Made by a program: the position numbers and the translations under genes. Shown piece after piece: positions 50,259 through 58,752 of a stretch of DNA of 64,000 bases (the stretch's first letter is position 1; each line of letters opens with the position of its first letter). The stretch spans positions 186,001 to 250,000 of the forward strand of contig NZ_FNVT01000017.1 of the NCBI RefSeq assembly GCF_900108335.1. The letters are read 5' to 3'. The notes below the pieces were generated by a model. It did no database searches, was not told the origin of the DNA, and saw only the letters and a list, made by a program, of their open reading frames with translations. Origin of the DNA: Nonomuraea solani (GTDB lineage: Bacteria; Actinomycetota; Actinomycetes; Streptosporangiales; Streptosporangiaceae).

Positions 50259-50816
50259 GTGAGTGGTGAGTTCCGCATCCTCCTGGTGTGCACGGCGAAC
50301 ATCTGCCGTTCCGCCATGGCAGAGGTGATCGCCAAGGCGATGCTCCATTCCGCGGCCTTCCCCGTCACCACGGGAAGCGCGGGAGTGCGCGCGCTGGTCG
50401 GCCATCCGATGGCCCCGCACGCGGTCGCCGCACTCGACAAGCTCGGCCTCGACGGCCGCGCGCACCGGGCCAGGCCGCTGGACCCCGTCCTGATCGGCTC
50501 GGCCGACCTGCTGCTGACCATGGAGGCCGGGCACCGCGCCGTGGCCGTCGGGCTCGACCCCCGGGCCGAGCACAAGACGTTCACACTGCCCGAGTTCGCC
50601 TTCCTGGCCTCGGGCGCGGGCCATCGCCGCTACCGCTCCGACACGGCCGAGCGGGCGCGCGCCATCGTCGCCTCGTCCGCCGAGCGCCGCGACCACCGGC
50701 GGGCCCTGGAGGTCTACGACCCCTACGGCGGCCCGCCGGCCGGCTACGAGACGTGCGCCAAGACGCTCGGCGATGCCCTCAGCCACGCCCTGGGAGCCCT
50801 CCTGGGCCCCCGCTGA
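50259..50816 (+). CDS. Low-molecular-weight protein-tyrosine-phosphatase family
   Basis: A 185-residue phosphatase. The CX5R loop is VCTANICRSA (Cys11, Arg17), and the general-acid Asp is in VYDPYGGP near residue 158, the DP element of the family. It would remove phosphate from tyrosine or related groups (the family also includes arginine phosphatases); such genes often sit beside capsule or signalling loci, but here no kinase is adjacent. The GTG start follows a leaderless promoter; the frame upstream of it is the repeat-bearing noncoding stretch. Confidence 0.88.
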   Translation: MSGEFRILLVCTANICRSAMAEVIAKAMLHSAAFPVTTGSAGVRALVGHPMAPHAVAALDKLGLDGRAHRARPLDPVLIGSADLLLTMEAGHRAVAVGLDPRAEHKTFTLPEFAFLASGAGHRRYRSDTAERARAIVASSAERRDHRRALEVYDPYGGPPAGYETCAKTLGDALSHALGALLGPR

Positions 50817-50887
50817 GGTCCGCGCGCTGAGGTCACCGCTGAGGTCCGCGCTGAGGTCACCGCCAAACCAAAGCCGCAGGCCGCGGG

Positions 50888-52258
50888 TCAGCTCGCCTGG
50901 CTCACCGTCGACATGTTGAAGTCCGGCACGCGCACGGCCGGCATGATCGTACGCTGGAAGTAGTCGTTCCACTCGCGCGGCAGCGTGCGCTCGCTGGACC
51001 CCACCTCCGTCAGCCGTCCGAGCAGATCCACCGGGCTCTCGTTGAAGCGGAAGTTGTTCACCTCGCCCACAACCTCACCATGCTCGACCAGATAGACGCC
51101 GTCCCTGGTCAGCCCGGTCACGAGCAGGGTCTGCGGGTCGACCTCGCGGATGTACCACAGGCAGGTGACGAGCAGGCCGCGCCGCGTCGAGGCGATCATC
51201 TCCTCGAGCGACCGCCCACCCTCAGGGCCCGACATGATCAGGTTGTCGATGCCCGGCGTCACCGGCAGCCCGCTCAGCTCCGCCGAGTAGCGGGTCTGCA
51301 GCAGCGCCTCCAGCCGCCCGTCCTTGATCCAGTCGGTCGGCCCGAGCGGCAGCCCGTTGTCGAACACCGAGCTCTGCCTGCTGGAGCTGTGCGCCGTCAC
51401 GAACGGCGCGCACGCGATGCCCGCCACCCCCGGGTCGCTCGACAGCGAGACGGGCAGCGTGGCAAGCTGCTCGCCCACGCGGGTGCCCCCGCCGGGCTTG
51501 GCGAACACCGAACGTCCGTCGAGCGCGTCTCTCGCCCCCGCCGACCAGAACATGTAGATCATCAGGTCGGCCACCGCGCTCGGCGGCAGCAGCGTCTCGT
51601 AGCGGCCCGCGGGCAGGTCGACCCGGGTCTTGGCCCACTCAAGACGCTGGGCCAGCGAGGCGTCGAGCGCGGCCACGTCGACGTCGGTGAAGTCGGGCGT
51701 GGACACGCCGGTCCACGCCGAGCGCTTCAGGTCGGCGGACTTGGCGTTGAGCTCAAGGCGCCCGGTCGGCTGGTCGTGCCGCAGCCGCAGGCCCGTGGAC
51801 GTGCCCAGGAACGTCGAGGTCAGCGAGTGCTCCGCGAACCCGTACAGTCTCCTGCCGGCCGCCTGCGCCGTCGCGAACGCGTCGCCCAGCGCGGGCGCGA
51901 ACCGCTCGAACACCTCGATGTCGGTCGGCCGCACCTCCTCGCCCCAGTGCGGCGACTCCGCCACGCCCTCCACGAGCGCCCGCGCGTCCTCGGCGGGCCG
52001 CGCGTCCCGCGCCGCGGCGTCGGCCGCCGCCACCACGTCTTCGAGCTGCTCATCGCGTACGGCGGCGCGCGAGACGACCCCCACGCCCTGCCCCGCGATC
52101 GAGATCACCGTCAGCCGGGCCGAGCGGGCGACCCCGTTCGTGGTCAGCGTGTTGCCCGCGAACCGCAGGTTGGCCGTGGACTCCTCGTCCACGAGCACCA
52201 CGCAGCCGTCGTTCCGGGAGAGCCCGAGCGCCCGGTCCACCATCTCCTGGGGAGTCAC
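50888..52258 (-). CDS. tldE: TldE/PmbA-type metalloprotease partner
   Basis: A 456-residue TldD/PmbA-family protein lacking the HExxxH zinc motif, so it is the TldE (PmbA) subunit. Conserved blocks include TSTFLGTSTGLRLRHDQPTGRLEL and GDNLIMSGPEGG-like GIDNLIMSGPEGG. With TldD it forms a heterodimeric peptidase that cleaves unfolded or modified peptides (CcdA and microcin B17 in E. coli). The GTG start overlaps the tldD stop (GTGA), so the pair is translationally coupled. It may act in peptide maturation, but nearly all such actinobacterial pairs are not linked to a peptide cluster. Confidence 0.9.
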   Translation of the reverse strand: MTPQEMVDRALGLSRNDGCVVLVDEESTANLRFAGNTLTTNGVARSARLTVISIAGQGVGVVSRAAVRDEQLEDVVAAADAAARDARPAEDARALVEGVAESPHWGEEVRPTDIEVFERFAPALGDAFATAQAAGRRLYGFAEHSLTSTFLGTSTGLRLRHDQPTGRLELNAKSADLKRSAWTGVSTPDFTDVDVAALDASLAQRLEWAKTRVDLPAGRYETLLPPSAVADLMIYMFWSAGARDALDGRSVFAKPGGGTRVGEQLATLPVSLSSDPGVAGIACAPFVTAHSSSRQSSVFDNGLPLGPTDWIKDGRLEALLQTRYSAELSGLPVTPGIDNLIMSGPEGGRSLEEMIASTRRGLLVTCLWYIREVDPQTLLVTGLTRDGVYLVEHGEVVGEVNNFRFNESPVDLLGRLTEVGSSERTLPREWNDYFQRTIMPAVRVPDFNMSTVSQAS

Positions 52259-53748
52259 TTCCCGGCCTCCTGCACCGTGTTGAGGATCCGCACGCCCTTG
52301 AACAACGCCGACGGGCACCCGTGGCTGACCGGCGCGATCTGCCCCGGCTGGCCCTTGCCGCAGTTGAACGCGCCACCGAGCACGTACGTCTCCGGCCCGC
52401 CCACCGCCTCCATCGACTGCCAGAAGTCCGTCGTCGTCGCCTGGTAGGCGAAGTCTCTGACCTGCCCGTCCAGCTTCCCGTGCGAGATCCGGTACGCCCG
52501 CTGCCCGGTGAACTGGAAATTGTAACGCTGCATGTCGATCGACCAGCTCTTGTCGCCGACGATGTAGAGGCCCCGCTCGACCCCCGCGATCAGCTCCGCG
52601 GTCGAGGGCCCGCCGGGCGCCGGCACCAGCGACACGTTGGCCATGCGCTGGATCGGCGTGTGGCCGGGCGAGTCGGCGAACGCGCACCCGTTGGACCGGC
52701 CGAGCCCTTTCAGCAGCGCCATCCCCCGGTCGAGCTGGTAGCCCACCAGGATGCCGTCCCTGACGATGTCGAAGCTCTGCCCCTGCACGCCCTCGTCGTC
52801 GTAGCCGATCGTGGCCAGGCCGTGCGTGACGGTCCTGTCGCCGGTCACGTTCATCAGCGGCGACCCGTACACCAGCTCGCCGAGCTGGTCGAACGTGGCG
52901 AAGCTGGTGCCCGCGTAGGCGGCCTCGTAGCCCAGCGCGCGGTCCAGCTCCGTGGCGTGGCCGATCGACTCGTGGATCGTCAGCCACAGGTTGGACGGGT
53001 CGACCACCAGGTCGTAGTCGCCCGCCTCGACCGAGGGCGCCGCCAGCTTCTCGGCCAGCAGCTCGGGCAGCCGGGCCAGCTCGCCCTGCCAGTCCCAGCC
53101 GGTGCCCGTCAGGTATTCGTACCCGCGCCCGGCCGGCGGCGCGATCGTCGACATGTCGTCGAAGCCGCTTCCGGCCGCCTTCATCGCGTTGAGCTTCGGA
53201 TGCACCCGCACCCGCTGCTGCGTGGTCACCGTGCCCGCCGTGTCGGCGTAGAACTTCTGCTCCTTGACCTGCAGCAGCCGCGCCGACACGTGGTCGGCGC
53301 CCTTCAGCAGCCCGGCCGACCAGTCGGCCAGCAGGCTCACCTTGTCGGCCGTCGCCACCTCGAACGGGTCCACGTCGTACGCCGACACCCACACCGCCCC
53401 GGCGTGCACCGGCTCGGGCGCCAGCTCGACGGGCTCCCTGTTGATCGGGGCGCTCACCTCCGCCACCCGGACGGCCTGCTCGGCCACCACGGCGGCGGCC
53501 TCGGGCGTCAGGTGGACGCCGGCGGCGAACCCCCACGTGCCGCCCTTGACCACACGCACGGCGTAGCCGAGGTCGTCGGCGTCCATGGAGCCTTCGAGGC
53601 GCGCGTCGTAGAGGCTGAGGGTCTCGGCTCTGACGCGCTCCAGCCGGAAGTCGGCATGCTCGGCGCCGAGGTCACGAGCGCGTTGCAAGGCGGCGTCCGC
53701 GAGCTGCCGCAGCGGCAGCTCCAGGAAATCGGGATCGATCTGGCGCAT
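52255..53748 (-). CDS. tldD: TldD zinc metalloprotease
   Basis: A 497-residue zinc peptidase subunit with the catalytic motif HESIGHATE, an N-terminal alpha/beta domain and the conserved GHTPIQRMANVSL and GGAFNCGKGQPGQ blocks. The two His of the motif plus a downstream Cys or His bind zinc. The ATG at 53748 is used because a leaderless -10 box precedes it; the longer frame upstream overlaps the fabG promoter. tldE follows in the same operon. Confidence 0.92.
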   Translation of the reverse strand: MRQIDPDFLELPLRQLADAALQRARDLGAEHADFRLERVRAETLSLYDARLEGSMDADDLGYAVRVVKGGTWGFAAGVHLTPEAAAVVAEQAVRVAEVSAPINREPVELAPEPVHAGAVWVSAYDVDPFEVATADKVSLLADWSAGLLKGADHVSARLLQVKEQKFYADTAGTVTTQQRVRVHPKLNAMKAAGSGFDDMSTIAPPAGRGYEYLTGTGWDWQGELARLPELLAEKLAAPSVEAGDYDLVVDPSNLWLTIHESIGHATELDRALGYEAAYAGTSFATFDQLGELVYGSPLMNVTGDRTVTHGLATIGYDDEGVQGQSFDIVRDGILVGYQLDRGMALLKGLGRSNGCAFADSPGHTPIQRMANVSLVPAPGGPSTAELIAGVERGLYIVGDKSWSIDMQRYNFQFTGQRAYRISHGKLDGQVRDFAYQATTTDFWQSMEAVGGPETYVLGGAFNCGKGQPGQIAPVSHGCPSALFKGVRILNTVQEAGK

Positions 53749-53755
53749 GTCCACG

Positions 53756-53761
53756 ATCCTA
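53756..53761 (-). promoter_or_regulatory. Leaderless -10 box of tldD
   Basis: On the minus strand TAGGAT is followed by a 7-nt spacer and the ATG. Confidence 0.5.
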
Positions 53762-53771
53762 ACCCCGTGAT

Positions 53772-53790
53772 CTTGTCCCACCCGGACAAG
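53772..53790. promoter_or_regulatory. CTTGTCC-N5-GGACAAG palindrome between tldD and fabG
   Basis: A perfect 7-bp inverted repeat in the 77-bp divergent space, upstream of both -10 boxes. It probably binds a dimeric regulator controlling fabG-inhA, tldD-tldE, or both. Confidence 0.5.
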
Positions 53791-53811
53791 GGGATACCGG
53801 CGGGTAGGGGA

Positions 53812-53817
53812 TAGCGT
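53812..53817 (+). promoter_or_regulatory. Leaderless -10 box of fabG
   Basis: TAGCGT lies 8 nt before the ATG at 53826, with no ribosome-binding site. Confidence 0.4.
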
Positions 53818-53825
53818 CAGGTGCC

Positions 53826-54521
53826 ATGGCACGCTCTGTACTCGTCACCGGGGGCAATCGCGGCATTGGCCTCGCGATCGCCCGTGAACTCGCCGCGGCC
53901 GGCGACGCCGTCGCGGTCACCTACCGATCCGGGGAGCCGCCCGAGGGCCTGTTCGGCGTGCGCTGCGACGTCACCAGCATGGCCGACGTCGAGGCCGCCT
54001 TCGACAAGGTCGAGGCCGAGCACGGCCCGGTCGAGGTCCTGGTCTCCAACGCGGGCATCACCAAGGACACGCTGCTGGCGATGATGAAGGAAGAGACCTT
54101 CACCGACGTCATCGACGCCAACCTGACCGGCGCCTACCGCGTCGCCAAGCGGGCCATCAGGCCCATGATGAAGCTCAAGCGCGGCCGGATCATCCTCATC
54201 TCCTCCGTCGTCGGCCTGTCCGGCCAGGCGGGCCAGGCCAACTACGCCGCCTCCAAGGCCGGCCTGGTCGGGTTCGCCCGCTCGATGGCCCGCGAATACG
54301 GCTCCCGCAACATCACGGTCAACGTGGTCTCTCCCGGCTTCGTCGCCACCGACATGACGGCCGAGCTCGACACCGCGGCGATCGTGGCCAACATCCCCCT
54401 CGGGCGGCAGGCGGCTCCCGAGGAGGTCGCGCGCGTCGTACGGTTCCTGGCCGGCGACGACGCCTCCTACATCACCGGGGCCGTGATCCCCGTCGACGGC
54501 GGACTTGGAATGGGGCACTGA
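53826..54521 (+). CDS. fabG: 3-oxoacyl-ACP reductase FabG (MabA-like)
   Basis: A 231-residue short-chain dehydrogenase. It has the NADPH motif TGGNRGIGLAIA, NAG in LVSNAGITKD, the catalytic Ser (ISSVVGLSG) and the YAASKAG Tyr-Lys pair, and the VNVVSPGFVATDM block. It reduces 3-oxoacyl-ACP in type II fatty-acid synthesis. The direct coupling to an InhA-like gene repeats the mycobacterial mabA-inhA order. Confidence 0.93.
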   Translation: MARSVLVTGGNRGIGLAIARELAAAGDAVAVTYRSGEPPEGLFGVRCDVTSMADVEAAFDKVEAEHGPVEVLVSNAGITKDTLLAMMKEETFTDVIDANLTGAYRVAKRAIRPMMKLKRGRIILISSVVGLSGQAGQANYAASKAGLVGFARSMAREYGSRNITVNVVSPGFVATDMTAELDTAAIVANIPLGRQAAPEEVARVVRFLAGDDASYITGAVIPVDGGLGMGH

Positions 54522-54522
54522 C

Positions 54523-55287
54523 GTGGGACTTCTCGAAGGTAAGCGGATCCTCGTGACGGGCGTCCTGACCGACGCCTCGATCGCGTTCTCGGTCGCCAAG
54601 CTGGCCCAGGAAGAGGGCGCCACGGTCGTCCTGACCGGGTTCGGCCGACTCAGCCTGGTCGAGCGCATCGCCAAGCGCCTGCCCGCGCCCGCGCCGGTGC
54701 TGGAGCTCGACGTCCAGAACACCGAGCACCTCGACTCGCTGGCCGCCCGGGTGGGCGAGCACGTCGACGGCCTCGACGGCGTGGTCCACTCGATCGGCTT
54801 CGCCCCGCAGACGGCGCTCGGCGGCAACTTCCTCAACACCTCCTGGGAGGACGTCGCCACCGCCCTGCACGTGTCGACGTACTCGTTCAAGTCCCTGGCG
54901 GTGGCCTGCCTGCCGCTCATGAAGGACGGCGGCGCGGTCGTCGGCCTCGACTTCGACGCCTCGAAGGCGTGGCCCGTCTACGACTGGATGGGCGTGGCCA
55001 AGGCCGGCCTGGAGTCCGCCAACCGCTACCTGGCCCGCGACCTGGGCAAGCAGAACATCCGCGTCAACCTGGTGGCGGCCGGCCCGCTGCGCACGATGGC
55101 GGCCAAGTCGATCCCGGGCTTCAAGGAGTTCGAGGACAGCTGGCCCGAGAAGGCCCCGCTGGGCTGGGATCTTTCGGACACGGTGCCGGCGGCGAAGGCG
55201 TGCGTGGCCCTGATGTCCGACTGGTTCCCGGCGACGACGGGCGAGATCGTCCACGTCGACGGCGGCGTCCACGCGATCGGCGCCTGA
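54523..55287 (+). CDS. inhA: Enoyl-ACP reductase FabI (InhA-like)
   Basis: A 254-residue NADH-dependent enoyl reductase. VLTDASIAFSVAKLAQEEGA matches the extended nucleotide-binding loop of InhA; the catalytic pair is in YDWMGVAKAGLESANRYLARDLG, very close to the InhA block; NLVAAGPLRTMAAK follows. It carries out the last step of fatty-acid elongation. The GTG start at 54523 lies one base after the fabG stop. Confidence 0.93.
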   Translation: MGLLEGKRILVTGVLTDASIAFSVAKLAQEEGATVVLTGFGRLSLVERIAKRLPAPAPVLELDVQNTEHLDSLAARVGEHVDGLDGVVHSIGFAPQTALGGNFLNTSWEDVATALHVSTYSFKSLAVACLPLMKDGGAVVGLDFDASKAWPVYDWMGVAKAGLESANRYLARDLGKQNIRVNLVAAGPLRTMAAKSIPGFKEFEDSWPEKAPLGWDLSDTVPAAKACVALMSDWFPATTGEIVHVDGGVHAIGA

Positions 55288-55342
55288 CGGCCAAAGCCTG
55301 ACCGGCCGCATCGCATCCGACCGGTTGCGTCCGACCGGTCAG

Positions 55343-55381
55343 GGTCGCCGGGCGGCCGCCACAGCCGGCCGCCCGGCGACC
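55343..55381. terminator. Strong hairpin between convergent inhA and a secreted-protein gene
   Basis: 16-bp perfect GC-rich arms (55343-55358 and 55366-55381) with a 7-nt loop. It has no T tract on either side, but its place between converging genes supports bidirectional termination. Confidence 0.65.
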
Positions 55382-55537
55382 TGATCGGCGCCCCCGTACT
55401 TCAAGGCCTGGTCCACGACCCCCCCGTCGTCTGGGCCAGGCCACTGCGTACGAGGCTAGAAAAAGGGTGCGCGCCGTGCCACGGTGCACACTGCCCGATC
55501 ACGCCGGGAAAGCGTGCACACCGCACCGCTCACAAGC

Positions 55538-56368
55538 TCACGCGAGCCGGTGCCGCCCATTACCGGCCCTGGCCGGCTCGAACGGGATCGACTCCGTCGG
55601 CTCAGTACGGTGGCGGCGCTGCTGCACGATCCGGGTGGCGAGGACCGCCGAGCCCAGGAGCGCGATCGTCAGAACGGTCCCCAGCACGTCGGAGGCCGGC
55701 GGGCTGGGCCGGACCACGCGCTGGTCCTGCATCGGGACCGTCAGTTCATGGGCGAACGGGTTGGGCCACAGCAGGTCGACCCGCGGCTCCTCGGCGTCCA
55801 CCGTCTTCCGCTCGGGGACCGGCCGCCCCGTGTCCACCTGCTGCGGCCGGCTCTCCGGCCGGGAGGTGGTCGGCACAGGCGCCGCCGAGGCCTTCGAGCG
55901 GCCCTCGACCAGCCGTCCCTTGCGCGTGCCCGAGGGGCTGGGCGACGGGCCGGGGGTCACCGTGCCGACGCCTTCCTGGTCTTTGCAGGCCAGCACCGGC
56001 AGGCACACGTCGTTGAGGGTCTCCGGCACCAGGCCGGTCTTCGAGGGGTCCGGCGTCGTGCCGGGCTTGGCGGTCGATCGGCCGGAGTCGGACTTGGTCG
56101 TCGGCACCGCTTCACCGACCCGCCCGAGCACCTCGTCCGTGGTGTCGTCGACCCCGCTCGTCACCCGGTCGGTCGTGCCCCCCGTGAGGGTGTCGACCGT
56201 GCCCGTCACCGCCTTCACCACGTCGCACAGGGTGTTGGTCACCCCCGAGAGCAGGCCCCCGTCGTGCGCGCAATCCTGTACGGCCGCCGAGGCGGCAGGG
56301 GCCCCCACGGGGACGGCCGCCAGTGCCACCGCGAGAACTCCAGCCGAGATCGCGGTCCTGCTCCCCAT
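55538..56368 (-). CDS. Secreted, membrane-anchored protein of unknown function
   Basis: A 276-residue protein: Sec signal (SRTAISAGVLAVALAAVPVG), a short Cys-containing helical region (DCAHDGGLLSGVTNTLCDVVKAV), a Thr/Ser/Pro-rich low-complexity stretch, two further Cys (VCLPVLACKD), another Pro-rich part, and a C-terminal helix (VLGTVLTIALLGSAVLATRI) followed by a basic tail. The order suggests an outside domain tethered to the membrane. AGGAGGGG lies before the ATG at 56368. It has no recognised family; a spore- or aerial-wall role is only a guess. Confidence 0.75.
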   Translation of the reverse strand: MGSRTAISAGVLAVALAAVPVGAPAASAAVQDCAHDGGLLSGVTNTLCDVVKAVTGTVDTLTGGTTDRVTSGVDDTTDEVLGRVGEAVPTTKSDSGRSTAKPGTTPDPSKTGLVPETLNDVCLPVLACKDQEGVGTVTPGPSPSPSGTRKGRLVEGRSKASAAPVPTTSRPESRPQQVDTGRPVPERKTVDAEEPRVDLLWPNPFAHELTVPMQDQRVVRPSPPASDVLGTVLTIALLGSAVLATRIVQQRRHRTEPTESIPFEPARAGNGRHRLA

Positions 56369-56495
56369 CCGTCCCCTCCTGCGTCGCTTCCGGGGGAAAT
56401 CTTTATGGACATCGCTCGCCAGACGCAGGCGTTTGCCGGGTAAAGTTGCGATTCGGTATCGACTAGTGATACGCGAGAGAGTCTCTCTTTCCGTA

Positions 56496-57443
56496 TCAGT
56501 CGAGTGACGACACGTCATCGAGGGCCTCTCGGATCTCTCTGGGCAGCACCACGTCTTCTGCGGGCAGGACGCCCTTGAGCTGCGCGTGTGTACGGGCCCC
56601 GACGATGGCCGAGGCGACGCCGGGCTGGTCGCGCACCCAGGATAGGGCGACGGCGAGCGGCGACACACCAAGACCGTCGGCGGCCGTCATGACGGATTCG
56701 ACGACCCGGCGGCTGCGCTCGTCGAGATAGGGCCGGACGAAGTCGGCGAAGTGGGGCGTCGCGGCGCGCGAGTCGCCCGGGATCCCGGTGCGATATTTGC
56801 CGGTCAGCACCCCGCGCCCGAGCGGCGACCAGGCCAGCACGCCCACGCCCAGGTGCGCCGCGGCGGGCAGCAGCTCGCGCTCCGGCTCACGGGCCAGCAG
56901 GGAGTATTCGACCTGGGCCGCGGTGACCGGGATGCGGCCGGGCACCATCCGCTGGGTGACGGCGGCCGCGGCCAGTTGCCAGCCGGCGTAGTCGCAGACG
57001 CCCGCGTAGACGGCCCGGCCGGAGGAGACGATCGCGTCGAGCGCGGCCAGGGTCTCCTCCAGGGGCACCTCGGCGTCGTAGGTGTGGAGCTGCCACAGGT
57101 CGACGTAGTCGAGCCCGAGACGGTTGAGCGAGTCGTCGACCGCGGCGATCAGGTGACGCCTGGAGGCGTCGCGGGGACGGCGGCCCGACGGCGTCACCAC
57201 GGCCTTGGTCGAGATCACCAGCTCCGAGCGCGGCACCGAGTCGCGCAGCATCCGGCCCAGCAGCCGTTCGGAGTCGCCGCCGGTGTAGACGTCGGCCGTG
57301 TCGACGAGATTGCCCCCCGCGTCGAGGAACGTGCGGAGCTGGGCGGCCGCCTCGTCCGCGTCGGTGTCACGCCCCCAGGTCATCGTGCCGAGCCCCAGCC
57401 GGGACACCGACAGGCCGCTGTGGCCGACATAGCGCTGCTCCAT
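56496..57443 (-). CDS. Aldo/keto reductase
   Basis: A 315-residue TIM-barrel NADPH oxidoreductase of the AKR family. The catalytic Asp-Tyr region is NLVDTADVYTGGDSE, the Lys is in VISTKAV, and the His in LWQLHTYD; the cofactor block near the end is VASAIVGARTHAQL. It would reduce an aldehyde or ketone of unknown identity. Its ATG at 57443 has no obvious ribosome site. It is divergent from the phosphomutase-like gene. Confidence 0.88.
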   Translation of the reverse strand: MEQRYVGHSGLSVSRLGLGTMTWGRDTDADEAAAQLRTFLDAGGNLVDTADVYTGGDSERLLGRMLRDSVPRSELVISTKAVVTPSGRRPRDASRRHLIAAVDDSLNRLGLDYVDLWQLHTYDAEVPLEETLAALDAIVSSGRAVYAGVCDYAGWQLAAAAVTQRMVPGRIPVTAAQVEYSLLAREPERELLPAAAHLGVGVLAWSPLGRGVLTGKYRTGIPGDSRAATPHFADFVRPYLDERSRRVVESVMTAADGLGVSPLAVALSWVRDQPGVASAIVGARTHAQLKGVLPAEDVVLPREIREALDDVSSLD

Positions 57444-57507
57444 GATCCCGCCAGGTTACCGTCCACGTCGATGAAACGTTGTGATCGACGCCTGCGACAC
57501 TTGCTGT

Positions 57508-58194
57508 GTGACCACGCTTCTTCTGGCCCGGCACGGGCTGACCGACCTCACCGGGCCGGTGCTCGCCGGGCGTACCCCGGGAGTGCATCTGAGCGAGGCG
57601 GGCAGGGCGCAGGCCGCCGCGCTCGCCGGGCGCGTCGCGGGCGTCAGGCTCGATGTCATTGTCTCCAGCCCGCTCGAACGCTGCCGGGAAACGGCGCAAG
57701 CGGTTGCGGAAGGCCGCGAAACGGACGTCCAGATCGACGATCGCTTCATCGAGTGCGGCTACGGCGCGTGGACCGGCCGGCCGCTCGCCGAACTCGCCAA
57801 GGAACCGTTGTGGCAGGTCGTGCAGGCGCACCCGAGCGCGGCGACATTTCCGGAAGGGGAGTCGCTGACCGCGATGCAGCATCGGGCCGTCTCGGCGGTC
57901 CGGGAGTGGAATCAACGCCTCGGGGGGAAGGGTGTCTACCTGGTCTGCAGCCACGGCGACGTGATCAAGGCGATCGTCGCCGACGCTCTGGGCCTCCACC
58001 TCGATCAGTTTCAGCGCATAACCGCCGATCCGGCGGCTCTCACCGTCATTCGCTATGCCCCCCTGCGTCCCTTTGTTCTCAGGGTTAACGATATGGGGGA
58101 ATTGAGGCTTCCCGAGGATTCGGAGGAGAAAGACGGGGGAGAAAACATCACCGGGAGCGATGCCGCCGTCGGCGGCGGGCCCGGAACCACGTAA
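57508..58194 (+). CDS. Histidine phosphatase / MSMEG_4193-type phosphomutase
   Basis: A 228-residue histidine-phosphatase superfamily protein with the RHG motif LARHGLTD near the N terminus, a second His in VCSHGDVIKAIV and SSPLERCRETAQ between them. The group is named after MSMEG_4193 and is found beside the DUF3090 and SCO1664 genes in actinobacteria, as here. The GTG at 57508 is used since LLLARHG must be close to the N terminus; it lacks a ribosome site. Substrate unknown. Confidence 0.88.
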   Translation: MTTLLLARHGLTDLTGPVLAGRTPGVHLSEAGRAQAAALAGRVAGVRLDVIVSSPLERCRETAQAVAEGRETDVQIDDRFIECGYGAWTGRPLAELAKEPLWQVVQAHPSAATFPEGESLTAMQHRAVSAVREWNQRLGGKGVYLVCSHGDVIKAIVADALGLHLDQFQRITADPAALTVIRYAPLRPFVLRVNDMGELRLPEDSEEKDGGENITGSDAAVGGGPGTT

Positions 58195-58197
58195 GGT
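58192..58197 (+). promoter_or_regulatory. Leaderless -10 box of the DUF3090 gene, overlapping a stop codon
   Basis: TAAGGT includes the TAA stop of the upstream gene and is followed by a 6-nt spacer and the ATG at 58204. Confidence 0.45.
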
Positions 58198-58203
58198 CAG
58201 GCT

Positions 58204-58752
58204 ATGCCGGTCTTCGACTACGACCCACCAGAGAGATTCGTCGCCGGTGCCTTGGGGCAGCCGGGCGCACGGGTCTTTTTTCTGCAGGCCAGGGCCGAGG
58301 GCAGACTGACCACGGTGGCGCTGGAGAAATTGCAGGTCGCGGCGCTCGCGGGCAGGCTCGACGAGCTGCTCGACGAGGTGCTGCGCCTGAGCGGGGGCGT
58401 CGCCCAGGTGCCCGCGCTCGCTCCCGCCGACCTGGCCGACGACGCGCCCCTCGACGTGCCGCTCGCGGAGGACTTCCGCGTCGGCACCATGGCACTGGCC
58501 TGGGACGCCGAGAACTCGCAGGTGGTGATCGAGGCGCAGGAGGTCGTCGACGAAGACGATCTCGACAGCCCCGAGCCCGCGGTGCTGCGCGTGCGCATCA
58601 GCGCGGGCGCCGCGCGCGCCTTCACCCAGCGGGCCCTCCAGATCGTCTCGGCGGGCCGGCCGCCGTGCCCCCTGTGCGGACAGCCGCTCGACGCCGCCGG
58701 ACACGTCTGCGTCCGTCTCAACGGCTACCGCGGGGGTGAGCAGGCTTCATGA
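58204..58752 (+). CDS. DUF3090-family protein
   Basis: A 182-residue protein of the actinobacterial DUF3090 family. Beginning VFDYDPPERFVAGALGQPGARVFFLQA, it ends with a zinc-like CPLCGQPLDAAGHVC (Cys-x2-Cys plus His-x-Cys) near residues 158-172. Its biochemical role is not known. The next gene overlaps it by ATGA. Confidence 0.9.
   Translation: MPVFDYDPPERFVAGALGQPGARVFFLQARAEGRLTTVALEKLQVAALAGRLDELLDEVLRLSGGVAQVPALAPADLADDAPLDVPLAEDFRVGTMALAWDAENSQVVIEAQEVVDEDDLDSPEPAVLRVRISAGAARAFTQRALQIVSAGRPPCPLCGQPLDAAGHVCVRLNGYRGGEQAS

Noticed and set aside
50888..53748. TldD/TldE as maturation peptidase of a ribosomal peptide
   Set aside because: No precursor peptide gene or modification enzyme is near; this pair is common in actinobacteria.
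53749..53832. Longer start for TldD
   Set aside because: The extra residues run across the divergent promoter and palindrome; the ATG at 53748 has a leaderless box.
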